A stretch of DNA of 64,000 bases from contig NZ_WIQM01000016.1 in NCBI RefSeq assembly GCF_015732185.1, positions 775,001 to 839,000 of the forward strand. Reading direction: 5' to 3'. Origin of the DNA: Pectinatus haikarae (GTDB taxonomy: Bacteria > Bacillota > Negativicutes > Selenomonadales > Selenomonadaceae). This document shows, piece by piece, positions 29,077 to 38,452 of this stretch. The notes beneath the pieces were generated by a model. The model saw only the letters and a program-made list of their open reading frames with translations, was not told the origin of the DNA and searched no databases. Each line of letters opens with the position of its first letter. Positions within the stretch are counted from its first letter, which is position 1. Made by a program: the position numbers and the translations under genes.

Positions 29077-31089
29077 TTACTTGTCAAACATTTTATCTAC
29101 CAGGCCGCTTACCAGATTCTCATCGGCAACAAAAGGAATTGTTATATGACCTTTACCGGTGTATTTTTTGTTGAATTCTTTTGATGTTTCTATGGCATGA
29201 GGATTGCGTGCCCAGCTGCGGCGGGCGACACCACCCATAACATCCCAGAGCATAGCTGACTTTATGATAGTATCAATACGTTCACTGCCGTCAAGCACCA
29301 GTCCAAAGCCGCCGTTTATTGCCTTGCCTATTCCTGTACCGCCGCCGTTGTGAAGAGAGATAAGGCTCATGCCACGGGCTGCATTGCCTGCATAACACTG
29401 TACCGCCATATCGGCCATAACATTGCTGCCGTCTTTGATATTTGAAGTTTCCCGGAATGGTGAATCTGTACCGCTGACATCATGATGATCGCGTCCCAGC
29501 ATAATGGGGCCTGTTTCACCCTTACGCACTAACTCATTGAACTTGAGAGCTATTTTTATGCGTCCCTCGGCATCCTGGTAAAGTATGCGTGCCTGAGTAC
29601 CGACAACCATTTTATTTTTTTCCGCATCACGGATCCAATTATAATTGTCTCTGTCCTGGTATCTTCTGCTTGGATCTATGCAATCCATAGCGGCTTTGTC
29701 TGTCTGCATCAGATCTTCATGCCTGCCGCTGAGGCATACCCAGCGGAATGGACCGTAACCGTAGTCAAAAAGATGCGGTCCCATTATGTCTTCGACATAA
29801 GAAGGGAGAATAAAACCGTCTTTTTCATCAACGCCGTTTTTCGATAATTCCTTTACACCTGCATCATAGACTGCCTTAAGAAAGGAATTTCCATAATCGA
29901 AAAAGTAGGTGCCTTTTTTGACGCACGCCATTATCAGCTCATAATGGCGCCGCAAACTTTTGTTGACAAGCTTCTCAAAGGTTTCACGGTCTTCGGCGAG
30001 CATGCGAGTGCGTTCTTCAAAGCTTACTCCCTGAGGACAATAACCGCCGTCATAGGCCACATGGCACGATGTCTGATCACTCATCAGATCGATCTTGATA
30101 TCGTTTTTAACTACGTATTCCAAAAGATCGACTATATTACCGTTGTAGGCGATAGAAACAGTTGTTTTATCATGTAAATGTTTGTCAGCTGCAGCAAAAA
30201 CTTTATCGAGATCTTTGTAGCATTCACCGACCCAGCCCTGATCAAGGCGTGTTTTGATGCGGGAGTAATCGACTTCCGCTATTACTCCTACTCCATTTGC
30301 TATTTCTACGGCTTTTGGCTGAGCACCGCTCATTCCCCCCAGACCGGAGCTGACGAATATGTGGCCGTTGAGATCGCCATCGTTAGGAATACCTAAATGC
30401 ATTCGTCCGGCGTTCAAAAGAGTGTTATATGTGCCATGCACTATTCCCTGCGGCCCAATGTACATCCATCCGCCCGCAGTCATTTGACCGTAATTTGCCA
30501 CACCCATTTCCTCGGCTATTTCCCAATCTTTTTCATTGTCGAACATACCTATCATCAGAGCATTTGTGTTGATTACACGGGGAGCTTCCGGCTTCGAAGG
30601 AAAAAGACCGAGCGGCATCCCCGATTCCACCACTAAAGTCTGTTCATCGGTCATTACTTCCAAATATTTTTTGATAAGCCTATAACCCAGCCAATCATGA
30701 CATACACTGCCTGTCTCACCGTAAGTAACAAGTTCATAAGGATAAAGAGCCACCTCAAAATCAAGATTATTATCTATCATCACTTGAAAAGCTTTTCCTT
30801 CCAAACATTTTCCGGCGTATTCATCTATTGGTTTTCCGTATATGCGCCCTTGAGGGCGCCATCTGTATGCATATATGCGCCCGTAAGTCTTTAATTCCTG
30901 TAAGAATTCCGGAGCTGCTTTTTCATGCAGTTCTTCGGGCAGATAACGCAAAGCATTTTTTAAGGCTATTTTTGTCTGTTCACTGCTTAAATGAAAACCT
31001 CTGCTTGGGGCTCTGCGTATTCCCTGCTCAAATATCGGTTCATCAGGAAAGATATTATCCAGCTTTATTTCGGTCGTTGACTGTATCAT
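29077..31089 (-). CDS. hutU: Urocanate hydratase (long form)
   Basis: A 670-residue urocanase, of the long type rather than the 555-residue Pseudomonas type. Motifs include GWMYIGPQGIVHGTY, SGLGGMSGAQPKA, DQTSCHVAYDGGYCPQG and FRWVCLSGRHEDLM near the NAD-binding site. It adds water to urocanate to give 4-imidazolone-5-propionate. Last gene of the minus-strand operon, 24 bases after hutI. No histidine ammonia-lyase is in the window, so the substrate urocanate must come from elsewhere. Confidence 0.97.
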   Translation of the reverse strand: MIQSTTEIKLDNIFPDEPIFEQGIRRAPSRGFHLSSEQTKIALKNALRYLPEELHEKAAPEFLQELKTYGRIYAYRWRPQGRIYGKPIDEYAGKCLEGKAFQVMIDNNLDFEVALYPYELVTYGETGSVCHDWLGYRLIKKYLEVMTDEQTLVVESGMPLGLFPSKPEAPRVINTNALMIGMFDNEKDWEIAEEMGVANYGQMTAGGWMYIGPQGIVHGTYNTLLNAGRMHLGIPNDGDLNGHIFVSSGLGGMSGAQPKAVEIANGVGVIAEVDYSRIKTRLDQGWVGECYKDLDKVFAAADKHLHDKTTVSIAYNGNIVDLLEYVVKNDIKIDLMSDQTSCHVAYDGGYCPQGVSFEERTRMLAEDRETFEKLVNKSLRRHYELIMACVKKGTYFFDYGNSFLKAVYDAGVKELSKNGVDEKDGFILPSYVEDIMGPHLFDYGYGPFRWVCLSGRHEDLMQTDKAAMDCIDPSRRYQDRDNYNWIRDAEKNKMVVGTQARILYQDAEGRIKIALKFNELVRKGETGPIMLGRDHHDVSGTDSPFRETSNIKDGSNVMADMAVQCYAGNAARGMSLISLHNGGGTGIGKAINGGFGLVLDGSERIDTIIKSAMLWDVMGGVARRSWARNPHAIETSKEFNKKYTGKGHITIPFVADENLVSGLVDKMFDK

Positions 31090-31112
31090 TATGCATTGCT
31101 CCTTTATGACTA

Positions 31113-32357
31113 TTAGAATATAATTTCACCATTTTTTATCACATGCTCAACTATATTAATTCCTGTCAGATAGACTAAAAATCTATAGTCCGATTTGCTT
31201 AAAAGTAAAATATCAGCCTTTTTACCCGGCTCTATACTGCCTGAAGTATCAGCCTCATCCACTGCGGCCGCGGCATTCAGTGTAATCGCTGTCAATGCCT
31301 CATTTATTGTCAGATGCATATTAATAACGGCAAGTGCAAGTATAAGCGGCGCGGCGTATGAATAGCAGCTTCCCGGATTGAAATCGCTGGCTAAGGCTAC
31401 GATGCAGCCGGTGTCTATCATCTGTCTGGCCGGGGCAAATTGCTTGCGCATGCAAAAGGCTGTCATCGGCAGTAATACTGCCGCAGTATTACTGCCAGCT
31501 AATTTTTTTATATCTTCATCGGTAACAGCAAGCAGATGATCTGCACTGACCGCCCCTATGTCCGCAGCCAGACCGCCGCCTCCTGTCGACACTATTTCAT
31601 CGGCATGTATTTTTGCCTTCATGCCCGTTTCCTTTGCAGCCAGCAGCAATTTCTGCGATTCAGCTATACTGAATACACCCTTTTCACAAAAAACGTCGCA
31701 GAACTCAGCAAGTTTTTCTTTTTGTATTTCAGGAAAAACCTGTTCTATCGTAAAATCTATAAATTCATTGGATCTGCCGGCAAATTCGGGAGGTACGGCA
31801 TGTGCTCCTAAAAAAGTCGTTTTCAATGTAATCGGCAGGTCTTTCTGCAGTCTTTTCATTGTCCGCAGCATTTTAAGCTCGGTATTTTTATCCAAGCCGT
31901 ATCCGCTTTTGCCTTCTATAGTTGTAAAACCTTGTTTGAGCATATTTTCGAGAATTTTTTTACCGGCAGAGTACATATTTTCTTCGCTCATCACACGAGT
32001 CTGCCGCATGGTGCTGACTATACCGCCGCCTCTTTTTAAGAGATCCATATAGGGAACACCCTCGAGCCTGGCGATGAACTCGTCGGCACGAGTTCCGCCA
32101 AACAAAAAATGTGTATGCGGATCAACAAAGCCGGGAACGGCACATTTTCCGTGAGCGTCTATTTCTTTGACAGCTGTGCCAGACGATAGCTGCGGCAGTA
32201 CTTCTTCGGCTGTGCCTGCCAGTTTTATTATTCCGTCTTCACAATAAATTGCGCCGTTTTTATAAATCTTTATATCGTTCATTGCTTTCCCACGCAGTGC
32301 TGTCTTTCCGAGCGGAGTGGCAATTTCAGCTAAATTTTTTATAAGCAGACGATTCAT
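31113..32357 (-). CDS. hutI: Imidazolonepropionase
   Basis: A 414-residue metal-dependent amidohydrolase. Metal ligands appear in DPHTHFLFGG (about residues 77-86), IHADEI and SDFNPGSCYSY. It opens the ring of 4-imidazolone-5-propionate to N-formimino-L-glutamate. It lies between the aconitase X small subunit and hutU in a single operon, with a GAGG site 9 bases before the ATG. Confidence 0.96.
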   Translation of the reverse strand: MNRLLIKNLAEIATPLGKTALRGKAMNDIKIYKNGAIYCEDGIIKLAGTAEEVLPQLSSGTAVKEIDAHGKCAVPGFVDPHTHFLFGGTRADEFIARLEGVPYMDLLKRGGGIVSTMRQTRVMSEENMYSAGKKILENMLKQGFTTIEGKSGYGLDKNTELKMLRTMKRLQKDLPITLKTTFLGAHAVPPEFAGRSNEFIDFTIEQVFPEIQKEKLAEFCDVFCEKGVFSIAESQKLLLAAKETGMKAKIHADEIVSTGGGGLAADIGAVSADHLLAVTDEDIKKLAGSNTAAVLLPMTAFCMRKQFAPARQMIDTGCIVALASDFNPGSCYSYAAPLILALAVINMHLTINEALTAITLNAAAAVDEADTSGSIEPGKKADILLLSKSDYRFLVYLTGINIVEHVIKNGEIIF

Positions 32358-32386
32358 CAGCTTTACCTCATATTCAGTACATTTAT

Positions 32387-32791
32387 TTATATTTTCCGCA
32401 GAATGCCATTATCTGCATCAAGTTCTACCATGTCACCGTCATGGAAATCTTTGTAAAAGTCATCATCCATTTTATTTACCATAGGAGCGTCAAGAATGAT
32501 AGCGCTCGCAGCTAAGGTCGTATCAGCATTTACCACTATCATGGCAGCAGGATTCATTCCTGTCATTTTCAATTGATACATTCCGTCTGCCTGTACAACT
32601 GAACTCCCTTTACCATAGGGGAATACTAAGATTTTTCCGGCAACGGATTTTTGATAAAGGCAGTGCTCTTTTTCTATAATCTTACCGTCTTTTGGTTCAA
32701 TAAGATAAAAGCACATACCGTCATCGGAAAAAAGTAATTGGCCTGTTACCTTACCACCTGATATTTTGTGGCAGTCGTATTGTTTTTTCAT
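32387..32791 (-). CDS. Aconitase X swivel (small) subunit, DUF126
   Basis: A 134-residue protein of the DUF126 family, the swivelling domain of aconitase X. It has ISGGKVTGQLLFSDD near the start, and LDAPMVNKMDDDFYKDFHDGDMVELD near the end. The two-subunit aconitase X enzymes studied so far dehydrate hydroxyproline derivatives or, in archaea, phosphomevalonate. Its ATG follows the large-subunit stop by one base (TAA-A-ATG), so the subunits are made together. The substrate here is not known. Confidence 0.88.
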   Translation of the reverse strand: MKKQYDCHKISGGKVTGQLLFSDDGMCFYLIEPKDGKIIEKEHCLYQKSVAGKILVFPYGKGSSVVQADGMYQLKMTGMNPAAMIVVNADTTLAASAIILDAPMVNKMDDDFYKDFHDGDMVELDADNGILRKI

Positions 32792-32792
32792 T

Positions 32793-33992
32793 TTAGTATT
32801 CTCCTTTCAAAGCTGCATATATACTTTCTTTAAGAGGGGCTATGATAAACTGCATATCACGCCGTTTCGTATAATAGGCGCATTTGGGAGAATCTGTTAT
32901 TCCCTTTTTACCATATAAAAATTTCCAGCATGGTTGATCCATACAAGTATCTTCTACTATTTCACCGCCGGCTGTTTTTATTATATCCGCATATCCCATT
33001 TTTTGAGACAAACTGCGAGTCAGTGAAGAGGTCATAATAAATAACGGAACAGATAATTTTTTCCCTTTTACCATTTCGGCAACCGTGCATACCTGGTCGA
33101 TCGTGAAATGCGGGCAGCCATATAAGGCAAAATCTATTTTCCCATTTTTGTCAGATATTTCTTCGCGCATATTTTTCAGATCATTATTGGTGATGGTTAC
33201 TTCATACTGTGGTTTTTTGCCTTGAAAGGCATCTTCCATTGTCAGTGCTTCCGGTGTAAAACCAAGAATGTGATAAAGGGCTACGTTGCCTCCTGTATTA
33301 AGCTGTGCGCCCAGATTCATCAGAGCTTCCTTACTGGGATTTGTCAGCCCTTCAAAAACAGGGATAGAAAAGCCGATTTTTTTTGGAGCAAAATAACCGA
33401 GCATCTGATAAGTAAAATCATCTTCCATATCAGCCTCCACATGTACCAATACCTGTCCGGCACGATTTTCTTTCAATAAAAATCCGTAATAAGGTGTTAC
33501 TCCCGTAACAGCACTGCATAGAGCGCTCTGCGCTGATTCTCTGTTAGAACGGGCACCATAAACGGAGTTTACAAAAGGCGTCGCGCTTGATTCGGAAAAT
33601 GAAATGATTTCGCCGAAACGCGGTACATTTTTTTCAAGATAAGGCGTACAATCATAAGTCATTATTGCGCCGAGCTTGGTGTAGGCCGCATGTGTACGTT
33701 TGACTATTTCTTCGTCTTCCCTGTCAATATCAGTTATTGCCTGAAATTGTTCCAGATTGAAACTGGGATTGACAGTCGGACGTATACGGCATACTGCCTC
33801 ACCAGCCGTTAATTTTTCAGCAAACCATAGATCAGCTTCCTGATTGCTGAGCGCAACATGAGTACGTGTCACGGGAACCATCTTGGGAGCATCGTAGGCT
33901 TCTCCTATCGCAACCAGTATTTTCATTGCCAGCTGAGTGCCCTGCCCGTAGTTTCCTTCTAACATTTTTTTTTCTTCTTCAGTAAGATACAT
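32793..33992 (-). CDS. Aconitase X catalytic (large) subunit, DUF521
   Basis: A 399-residue protein of the DUF521 aconitase X family, starting MYLTEEEKKMLEGNYG. Family features are SFSESSATPFVNSVYGARSNRE, LVHVEADMED and LYGCPHFTIDQV, with cysteines available for the iron-sulfur cluster. ATG 33992 is preferred because GGGGAGG lies 7 bases upstream; the open frame runs 17 codons further. Known relatives act as cis-3-hydroxy-L-proline dehydratase or mevalonate-5-phosphate dehydratase. No proline-catabolic partner is present, but hutI and hutU follow, so a role with histidine-derived or hydantoin-like compounds is suspected. Confidence 0.9.
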   Translation of the reverse strand: MYLTEEEKKMLEGNYGQGTQLAMKILVAIGEAYDAPKMVPVTRTHVALSNQEADLWFAEKLTAGEAVCRIRPTVNPSFNLEQFQAITDIDREDEEIVKRTHAAYTKLGAIMTYDCTPYLEKNVPRFGEIISFSESSATPFVNSVYGARSNRESAQSALCSAVTGVTPYYGFLLKENRAGQVLVHVEADMEDDFTYQMLGYFAPKKIGFSIPVFEGLTNPSKEALMNLGAQLNTGGNVALYHILGFTPEALTMEDAFQGKKPQYEVTITNNDLKNMREEISDKNGKIDFALYGCPHFTIDQVCTVAEMVKGKKLSVPLFIMTSSLTRSLSQKMGYADIIKTAGGEIVEDTCMDQPCWKFLYGKKGITDSPKCAYYTKRRDMQFIIAPLKESIYAALKGEY

Positions 33993-34051
33993 ATATAAAC
34001 CTCCCCAATTATAGTATTGCTCCGGATAATGAAAATAGTGCAATAAAGTTT

Positions 34052-35392
34052 TTACTCATTTTCAAGATGCTGCATAGTCATTTTTACCTGTTCAAGTACA
34101 CGACTTTCTGTTGTATTTACCAAGTGGCCCTGTATGACTGTTGTTTTGCCGTTTACAGCTACACGTTTAATCGCTGTGGGCTGCATGGAGTAAATAAGAT
34201 TGGGTAGAAATTGCTGCCCTTTTTTTGTCAGGGGCTGCATAGAAAAATCATATACAGATATTCCGACGAAGTCGGCTTTATAACCGTCGGCTATTTTGCC
34301 GATGGGAAGGTCAAGCACTGTACCGCCTGTTTCGGTTCCCATTTTGAATGCATCATGGAAATTCACACAAAGAGCGTTACAGGTTTTTGCCTTCTGCAGA
34401 AGTGATACCATGCGCATTTCCTCAAATACACTGATGCGACTGTTGCCGCAGGCTCCATCACTGCCCAGTGCTATGGGGACCGAATGCCTGATGTATGCGG
34501 GAATATCGGTGATACCGTCTGCGAGGAACATATTGCTTGACGGGCAGTAAATAAGATGAGCACCTTTTCGGCCCATCGTTCTTATTTCATCTTCACTGAG
34601 CCATACACCATGTATTATTGACATATGTTTGTCAACTACGCCTAAGGAATCAAGATATTTTAACGGTGTCATGCCATGTTCTTTTTTTACTTGATCTACT
34701 TCAAAGATTTCTTCCGCTACATGAATATGATAGGGGGTATTATATTCACATGCCAGACGGTAGCCTGCTTTGATCATTTCAGGGGAAGCAGCATGCAGAC
34801 TGTGCGGTGCGGGCAAAACTTTCACCATTCCACCCGTATATTTTTTCATCAAAGATGCTGTATTGCTGACTGCTGTTTCGACATTTTCTACATAACCGGA
34901 AGGTGCGCCGGTCCAGTCATACATAGTTCTGGCTATGACCAGTCTTATTCCGGCATCGTTTGCTGCCTGAATAACTGCTTCATCGCTTTCACTGCCAAAT
35001 TGATGAAGATAAAAGAAATCGGCTACAGTGGTCGCACCGCATTTCATCATCTCTGTAAAGGCAAATAGTGCTCCCGTGTAAATATCCTGCAATCGCATAC
35101 GCGGTGAAAATTTGTAGAGAGAGTTATCACGCCATTCTAAAAAAGGCCGGTCAGCGGCTACTCCGCGGAGTAAGCTCTGAAAGCTGTGATTATGGGCATT
35201 AATGCTGCCGGGAACAATGACGAGATCACCCCAGTCTTCTTTTCCGGCGTCAGGATACTCCTTTTCCAGCTGTGCTGCTGCAGCTATCTTTTCAATATCA
35301 CCGGTGTGCATATTTACTGCAATGGCTTTATTTTCCACAAGACAGCTGTCAATAAAAATTGCTGCTGCTTTTATTATTTTTATTGACATCAT
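34052..35392 (-). CDS. HutF-like amidohydrolase/deaminase
   Basis: A 446-residue ATZ/TRZ-type amidohydrolase. Metal sites are visible in SINAHNHSFQ (about residues 61-70), PYHIHVAEE, IIHGVWLSEDE and LGSDGACGNSRISVFEEMR. The NAHNHSFQ, LEWRD and TEMMKCGATTVADFFYLH stretches resemble formimidoylglutamate deiminase (HutF), which would fit directly after HutI and give N-formylglutamate plus ammonia. Similar deaminases act on guanine or other heterocycles, so HutF activity is inference. It overlaps the upstream M20 gene by four bases (ATGA). Confidence 0.8.
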   Translation of the reverse strand: MMSIKIIKAAAIFIDSCLVENKAIAVNMHTGDIEKIAAAAQLEKEYPDAGKEDWGDLVIVPGSINAHNHSFQSLLRGVAADRPFLEWRDNSLYKFSPRMRLQDIYTGALFAFTEMMKCGATTVADFFYLHQFGSESDEAVIQAANDAGIRLVIARTMYDWTGAPSGYVENVETAVSNTASLMKKYTGGMVKVLPAPHSLHAASPEMIKAGYRLACEYNTPYHIHVAEEIFEVDQVKKEHGMTPLKYLDSLGVVDKHMSIIHGVWLSEDEIRTMGRKGAHLIYCPSSNMFLADGITDIPAYIRHSVPIALGSDGACGNSRISVFEEMRMVSLLQKAKTCNALCVNFHDAFKMGTETGGTVLDLPIGKIADGYKADFVGISVYDFSMQPLTKKGQQFLPNLIYSMQPTAIKRVAVNGKTTVIQGHLVNTTESRVLEQVKMTMQHLENE

Positions 35393-36660
35393 ACCAGCTC
35401 CTTATCCAAAATCAACAATGTATCGAGATAAACTTGTGCCGCTATAGCCACTTCACGCGGAGCGGTATATTCCTGAGGACAATGGCTGTATCCGTTGACA
35501 CTCTGGGAAAAAAGCATAGCGGTTTTTGTCAGCCTTGCCATATTGGCAGCATCATGTCCGGCCATGCTCACAAGCTTCATCGGCGGCTGCGCTTCTTTTT
35601 CGATGGCCTTCATGACAGCCTCCACTGCCGTTTCATCCATGGACATTTCCGGTTGATCAAGATTAAGTCTGCGTATTATTTTTATATCCCGTTTTTTCTC
35701 TATTGCTGCTATCCTTTCCTTTAATTTTGCCAGAGCCTTTTTCCTATCTTCAGGAAAGGCCGTACGCAGATCTATGGTAAAAGAAACTTCACCCGGTATG
35801 ATATTGGAAGCGTTTGGAATAATCTGCATATGACCGACAGTCACAGCAATTGACGTGAAATCTTCCATTATATGTTCAATGGCAAGACAGAGCTCTGAGG
35901 CAGCACATAATGCATCCCGCCTGTCCTGAAGCTGTGTGGTGCCTGCATGATTTGCCTCTCCTTTTATTGATATAATTTCTCTGTAGATGCCTGTGATACA
36001 ACTGACGGCCGCAACAGCCTGCTGTTTGCGGTATAAACGTTGTCCTTGTTCGATATGGAATTCAAGGAAAGCGGTCATAGTGCCTTTTTCCAGAACGGCA
36101 CTGTCTATTTGGCTGCTGTTTCCGCCGAGCCAGTCGATAGCTTCAGTCAAAGGTCTGCCTGTATTTCTGTCGTGCAGAATACTTATATCTTTTTTTGTCA
36201 GGCGGCCGCATAAAATTTTGCTGCCGAGGGTAGAAACAGAAAAGCTGTTTGGTTCTTCACCGGTAAAAGAGATAATTTCTAAGGGGTGACGTGTTTTTAT
36301 TCCACTGTCACTTATTGATTGAATGGCTTCCATTGCCATCAATACACCAAGTGCTCCATCAAATTTTCCTCCATTGGGAACACTGTCGTGATGCGATCCG
36401 AAAACAATCGGTTTATTTTTTAGATGTTCGCCGTAACTGCCCCACATATTGGCGGCGGCATCAACAGTGACTTTCAGGCCTATGTCTTTTTCCCATATAT
36501 CTTTGAGCCATCTTCTTGTATCTTTATCAGCCTGGCTGCCAAGCTGTCTGTCTATACCACCGGTTTTTTTATTCAATCCGAACTGAGACATTTCTTCTAA
36601 TCTGAATAGTAAACGGTCCTTATTTATAGTGATTTTTTTATTGTCACTTATTTCTATCAC
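35389..36660 (-). CDS. M20-family N-carbamoyl/N-acyl amino acid hydrolase
   Basis: A 423-residue zinc amidase of the hydantoinase/carbamoylase family (HyuC, AllC-like). Metal-site motifs are GSHHDSVPNGGKFDG (about residues 93-107), FTGEEPNSF, FLEFHIEQG and GHDAANMARL. Relatives remove the carbamoyl group from N-carbamoyl-L-amino acids or hydrolyse allantoate. In a hut operon without hutG it could hydrolyse N-formyl- or N-carbamoyl-L-glutamate to glutamate. It begins with GTG and is first in the operon M20-amidohydrolase-AcnX-hutI-hutU. Confidence 0.85.
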   Translation of the reverse strand: MIEISDNKKITINKDRLLFRLEEMSQFGLNKKTGGIDRQLGSQADKDTRRWLKDIWEKDIGLKVTVDAAANMWGSYGEHLKNKPIVFGSHHDSVPNGGKFDGALGVLMAMEAIQSISDSGIKTRHPLEIISFTGEEPNSFSVSTLGSKILCGRLTKKDISILHDRNTGRPLTEAIDWLGGNSSQIDSAVLEKGTMTAFLEFHIEQGQRLYRKQQAVAAVSCITGIYREIISIKGEANHAGTTQLQDRRDALCAASELCLAIEHIMEDFTSIAVTVGHMQIIPNASNIIPGEVSFTIDLRTAFPEDRKKALAKLKERIAAIEKKRDIKIIRRLNLDQPEMSMDETAVEAVMKAIEKEAQPPMKLVSMAGHDAANMARLTKTAMLFSQSVNGYSHCPQEYTAPREVAIAAQVYLDTLLILDKELV

Positions 36661-36742
36661 ACAACATCAGCCCCTTGCTAATCTATAAATATTTGTAGAA
36701 TTAATTCATTTATATAAAAATATAATAAATAAATCATTCAAT

Positions 36743-36793
36743 AAAAAGCAAAAAAAGTGCCTTATTCACGAAGAATAAAGCACCCTTGCTTTT
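36743..36793 (-). terminator. Intrinsic terminator after the RpiR gene
   Basis: GTGCcTTATTC/GAATAAaGCAC stem at 36757-36783, extended by AAAAAGCAA/TTGCTTTTT, followed in the minus direction by a run of seven U. It separates the regulator gene from the hut-like operon. Confidence 0.82.
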
Positions 36794-36831
36794 TATTAGT
36801 GCTTTAATTATAAAATTCTGATACGTAAATG

Positions 36832-37692
36832 TCAATAGTAAACTTTATTATTAAGTTCTATATTCTCTATTTTTTCCATTCGTTTCGATATTTCCGGTAT
36901 CTTTTTAGCAGCATCACGCAGAAGTATGTTAAAAAATATCATGGGTGTACTGTAGATATCAAAAATAGAAGAAACAGTGAGCGGGACACAAACAGCAGAA
37001 TCACTGCATTCCATTAAAGGTGAAAATTCACTGTCGGTGACACCATAAATATGAAATCCTGATTTTTTTAATTTCTGACATTTTTCGACAAGAGCTCTCG
37101 GATACCGCGGCATCATAACGGCCAATATATTTACACTTTCAGGGTCCGTAAGCTCTACCGTGTCCCATTGCGGAGACGATGGCGTGTATTCATGTACAAA
37201 ATCCCTCATTTTATTGAGAATGTAATGCACATATGGCACGATAGTAAAAGACATCCTGGCTGATAAGATAATCAGCGGCTTAGTTGAGGCAAGCATATCC
37301 ACCATTTTTTTATAGGACTCAGACTCCATTATACCGCCAAGTTTTTCCATATTTGCCAGTTCGTTATCGAAAATAGAGTGCATGTATTTATCTTTTATGC
37401 CGTGCTTTTCTGTGAATTGCAGCCTTTTAGGGGCAGTAAGTTCCTTGCTTACCATATTTTGCAGATTTTGTAAAAAATCATTATATCCTCTGTAGCCAAG
37501 AGCCATGAAAAATCTTGATATGCTGCCCTGGCTGACACCTACCTGTTCGGCCAGCTCATTTGTCGTCATGAAAACGATTTGCAGATAGTTATCATTTATG
37601 TATACGGCAATTTTTTTATAAGTAGGGGACGTATCAGCAATAAATTTTAACATGTTAGTAAGTTGCTCAAATGTTTCAATATTTTTTCCCAT
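36832..37692 (-). CDS. RpiR/MurR-family transcriptional regulator
   Basis: A 286-residue regulator with an N-terminal HTH_6 domain (MTTNELAEQVGVSQGSISRFFMALGYRGYNDF, about residues 42-73) and a C-terminal SIS domain (about 125-260, IILSARMSFTIVPYVHYIL). RpiR regulators sense phosphosugars or, in several hut-like and amino-acid loci, other ligands. Its position just upstream of and co-directional with the hut-like operon and downstream of hutD makes it the probable local regulator. An AGGAGGA site precedes the ATG. Confidence 0.92.
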   Translation of the reverse strand: MGKNIETFEQLTNMLKFIADTSPTYKKIAVYINDNYLQIVFMTTNELAEQVGVSQGSISRFFMALGYRGYNDFLQNLQNMVSKELTAPKRLQFTEKHGIKDKYMHSIFDNELANMEKLGGIMESESYKKMVDMLASTKPLIILSARMSFTIVPYVHYILNKMRDFVHEYTPSSPQWDTVELTDPESVNILAVMMPRYPRALVEKCQKLKKSGFHIYGVTDSEFSPLMECSDSAVCVPLTVSSIFDIYSTPMIFFNILLRDAAKKIPEISKRMEKIENIELNNKVYY

Positions 37693-37732
37693 ATATTTAT
37701 CCTCCTTTTATTAATAGTATAATTCATGTATC

Positions 37733-37744
37733 AGTATTAATACT
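37733..37744. promoter_or_regulatory. Palindrome upstream of rpiR
   Basis: AGTATTAATACT is a perfect 12-bp palindrome about 40 bases before the regulator's ATG, surrounded by further AGTATA/TATACT repeats. It is a candidate autoregulatory operator, with no support beyond symmetry and position. Confidence 0.35.
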
Positions 37745-37808
37745 CAATATATTATACTGCATATACTATACTGCTGCATAATTTATTTTTAAGTCTATTT
37801 TGAAAAAA

Positions 37809-38375
37809 TCACCAGTTGATTTTACAAATAACAGCTCTTGAGTGATCTATAATTTTTTTTAATTTGCACGCAGGAAAATTATTTAAATACAGCAATTCTC
37901 CTTTATGCAGTGTAAAACTTTTTTGACCGCATAAAATTTCATATGCACCGTCTGCTATATATATGTAACAAGCATTATCAGCTTCTAAACTAAAATGAGG
38001 ATCAGCAATGGTAAAAAGATCTGCATTTTTATAAGAGTTTTGTTTAAGCATCACGTTAAAATCGGTGCAGCGGCCTTTGCTTATGGTCTTATCGGCTCCG
38101 CTGAAAAAGTGGGCAGTAAAAGGTTTTAATTTTATCTCTTTCCGGTTATTGTGTATAAGTGAGATTTCATTATCCAGACTCATCAAAATGCGGTCTATAC
38201 CAATCAGTTCGGTAAAGGTGGATACATCCGCATCTACTGTTGCCGAGCTTAAGCGCAGCTTGAAGTCTCTGGCTTCGTAATGTGAATTGTTGGGGGAAAT
38301 GTACAATTGGGTGGTGGATCCGCCGCTCCAAGACGTAGTCTGATGTTCTTTTGCCGAAAAAATTTTTTCAAACAT
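37809..38375 (-). CDS. hutD: HutD-family protein
   Basis: A 188-residue cupin-like protein with HutD (DUF886) marks: WSGGSTTQLYISP near residue 16, KLRLSSATVDADVSTFTELIGIDRILM and GRCTDFNVMLK. HutD is found with hut genes and, in Pseudomonas, is thought to set an upper limit on hut operon expression, perhaps by binding N-formylglutamate or urocanate. It has its own promoter and a terminator-like hairpin in the leader. Its presence supports a histidine/urocanate role for the neighbouring operon. Confidence 0.88.
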   Translation of the reverse strand: MFEKIFSAKEHQTTSWSGGSTTQLYISPNNSHYEARDFKLRLSSATVDADVSTFTELIGIDRILMSLDNEISLIHNNRKEIKLKPFTAHFFSGADKTISKGRCTDFNVMLKQNSYKNADLFTIADPHFSLEADNACYIYIADGAYEILCGQKSFTLHKGELLYLNNFPACKLKKIIDHSRAVICKINW

Positions 38376-38407
38376 ATTTTTTTCACCTCAGATTTCCATA
38401 TTATACT

Positions 38408-38440
38408 AAAAACGGCACCTATCATATATGATAAGCGCCG
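38408..38440 (-). terminator. Terminator-like hairpin in the hutD leader
   Basis: CGGC...TATCATATATGATA...GCCG stem at 38413-38440, then UUUUU (38408-38412) in the minus direction. It begins only a few bases after the predicted start of transcription from the promoter at 38453-38481 and precedes the hutD ribosome site. It could alternatively terminate mnmA read-through. Confidence 0.62.
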
Positions 38441-38452
38441 CTGCCTGCTCCA

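Noticed and set aside
31536-32052. Long plus-strand frames opposite hutI
   Set aside because: Antisense shadows of a well-conserved gene with all metal motifs on the minus strand.
32387-33992. Calling the DUF521/DUF126 pair a hydroxyproline dehydratase outright
   Set aside because: No proline racemase, pyrroline-carboxylate reductase or transporter nearby; the hut context points elsewhere, so the substrate is left open.
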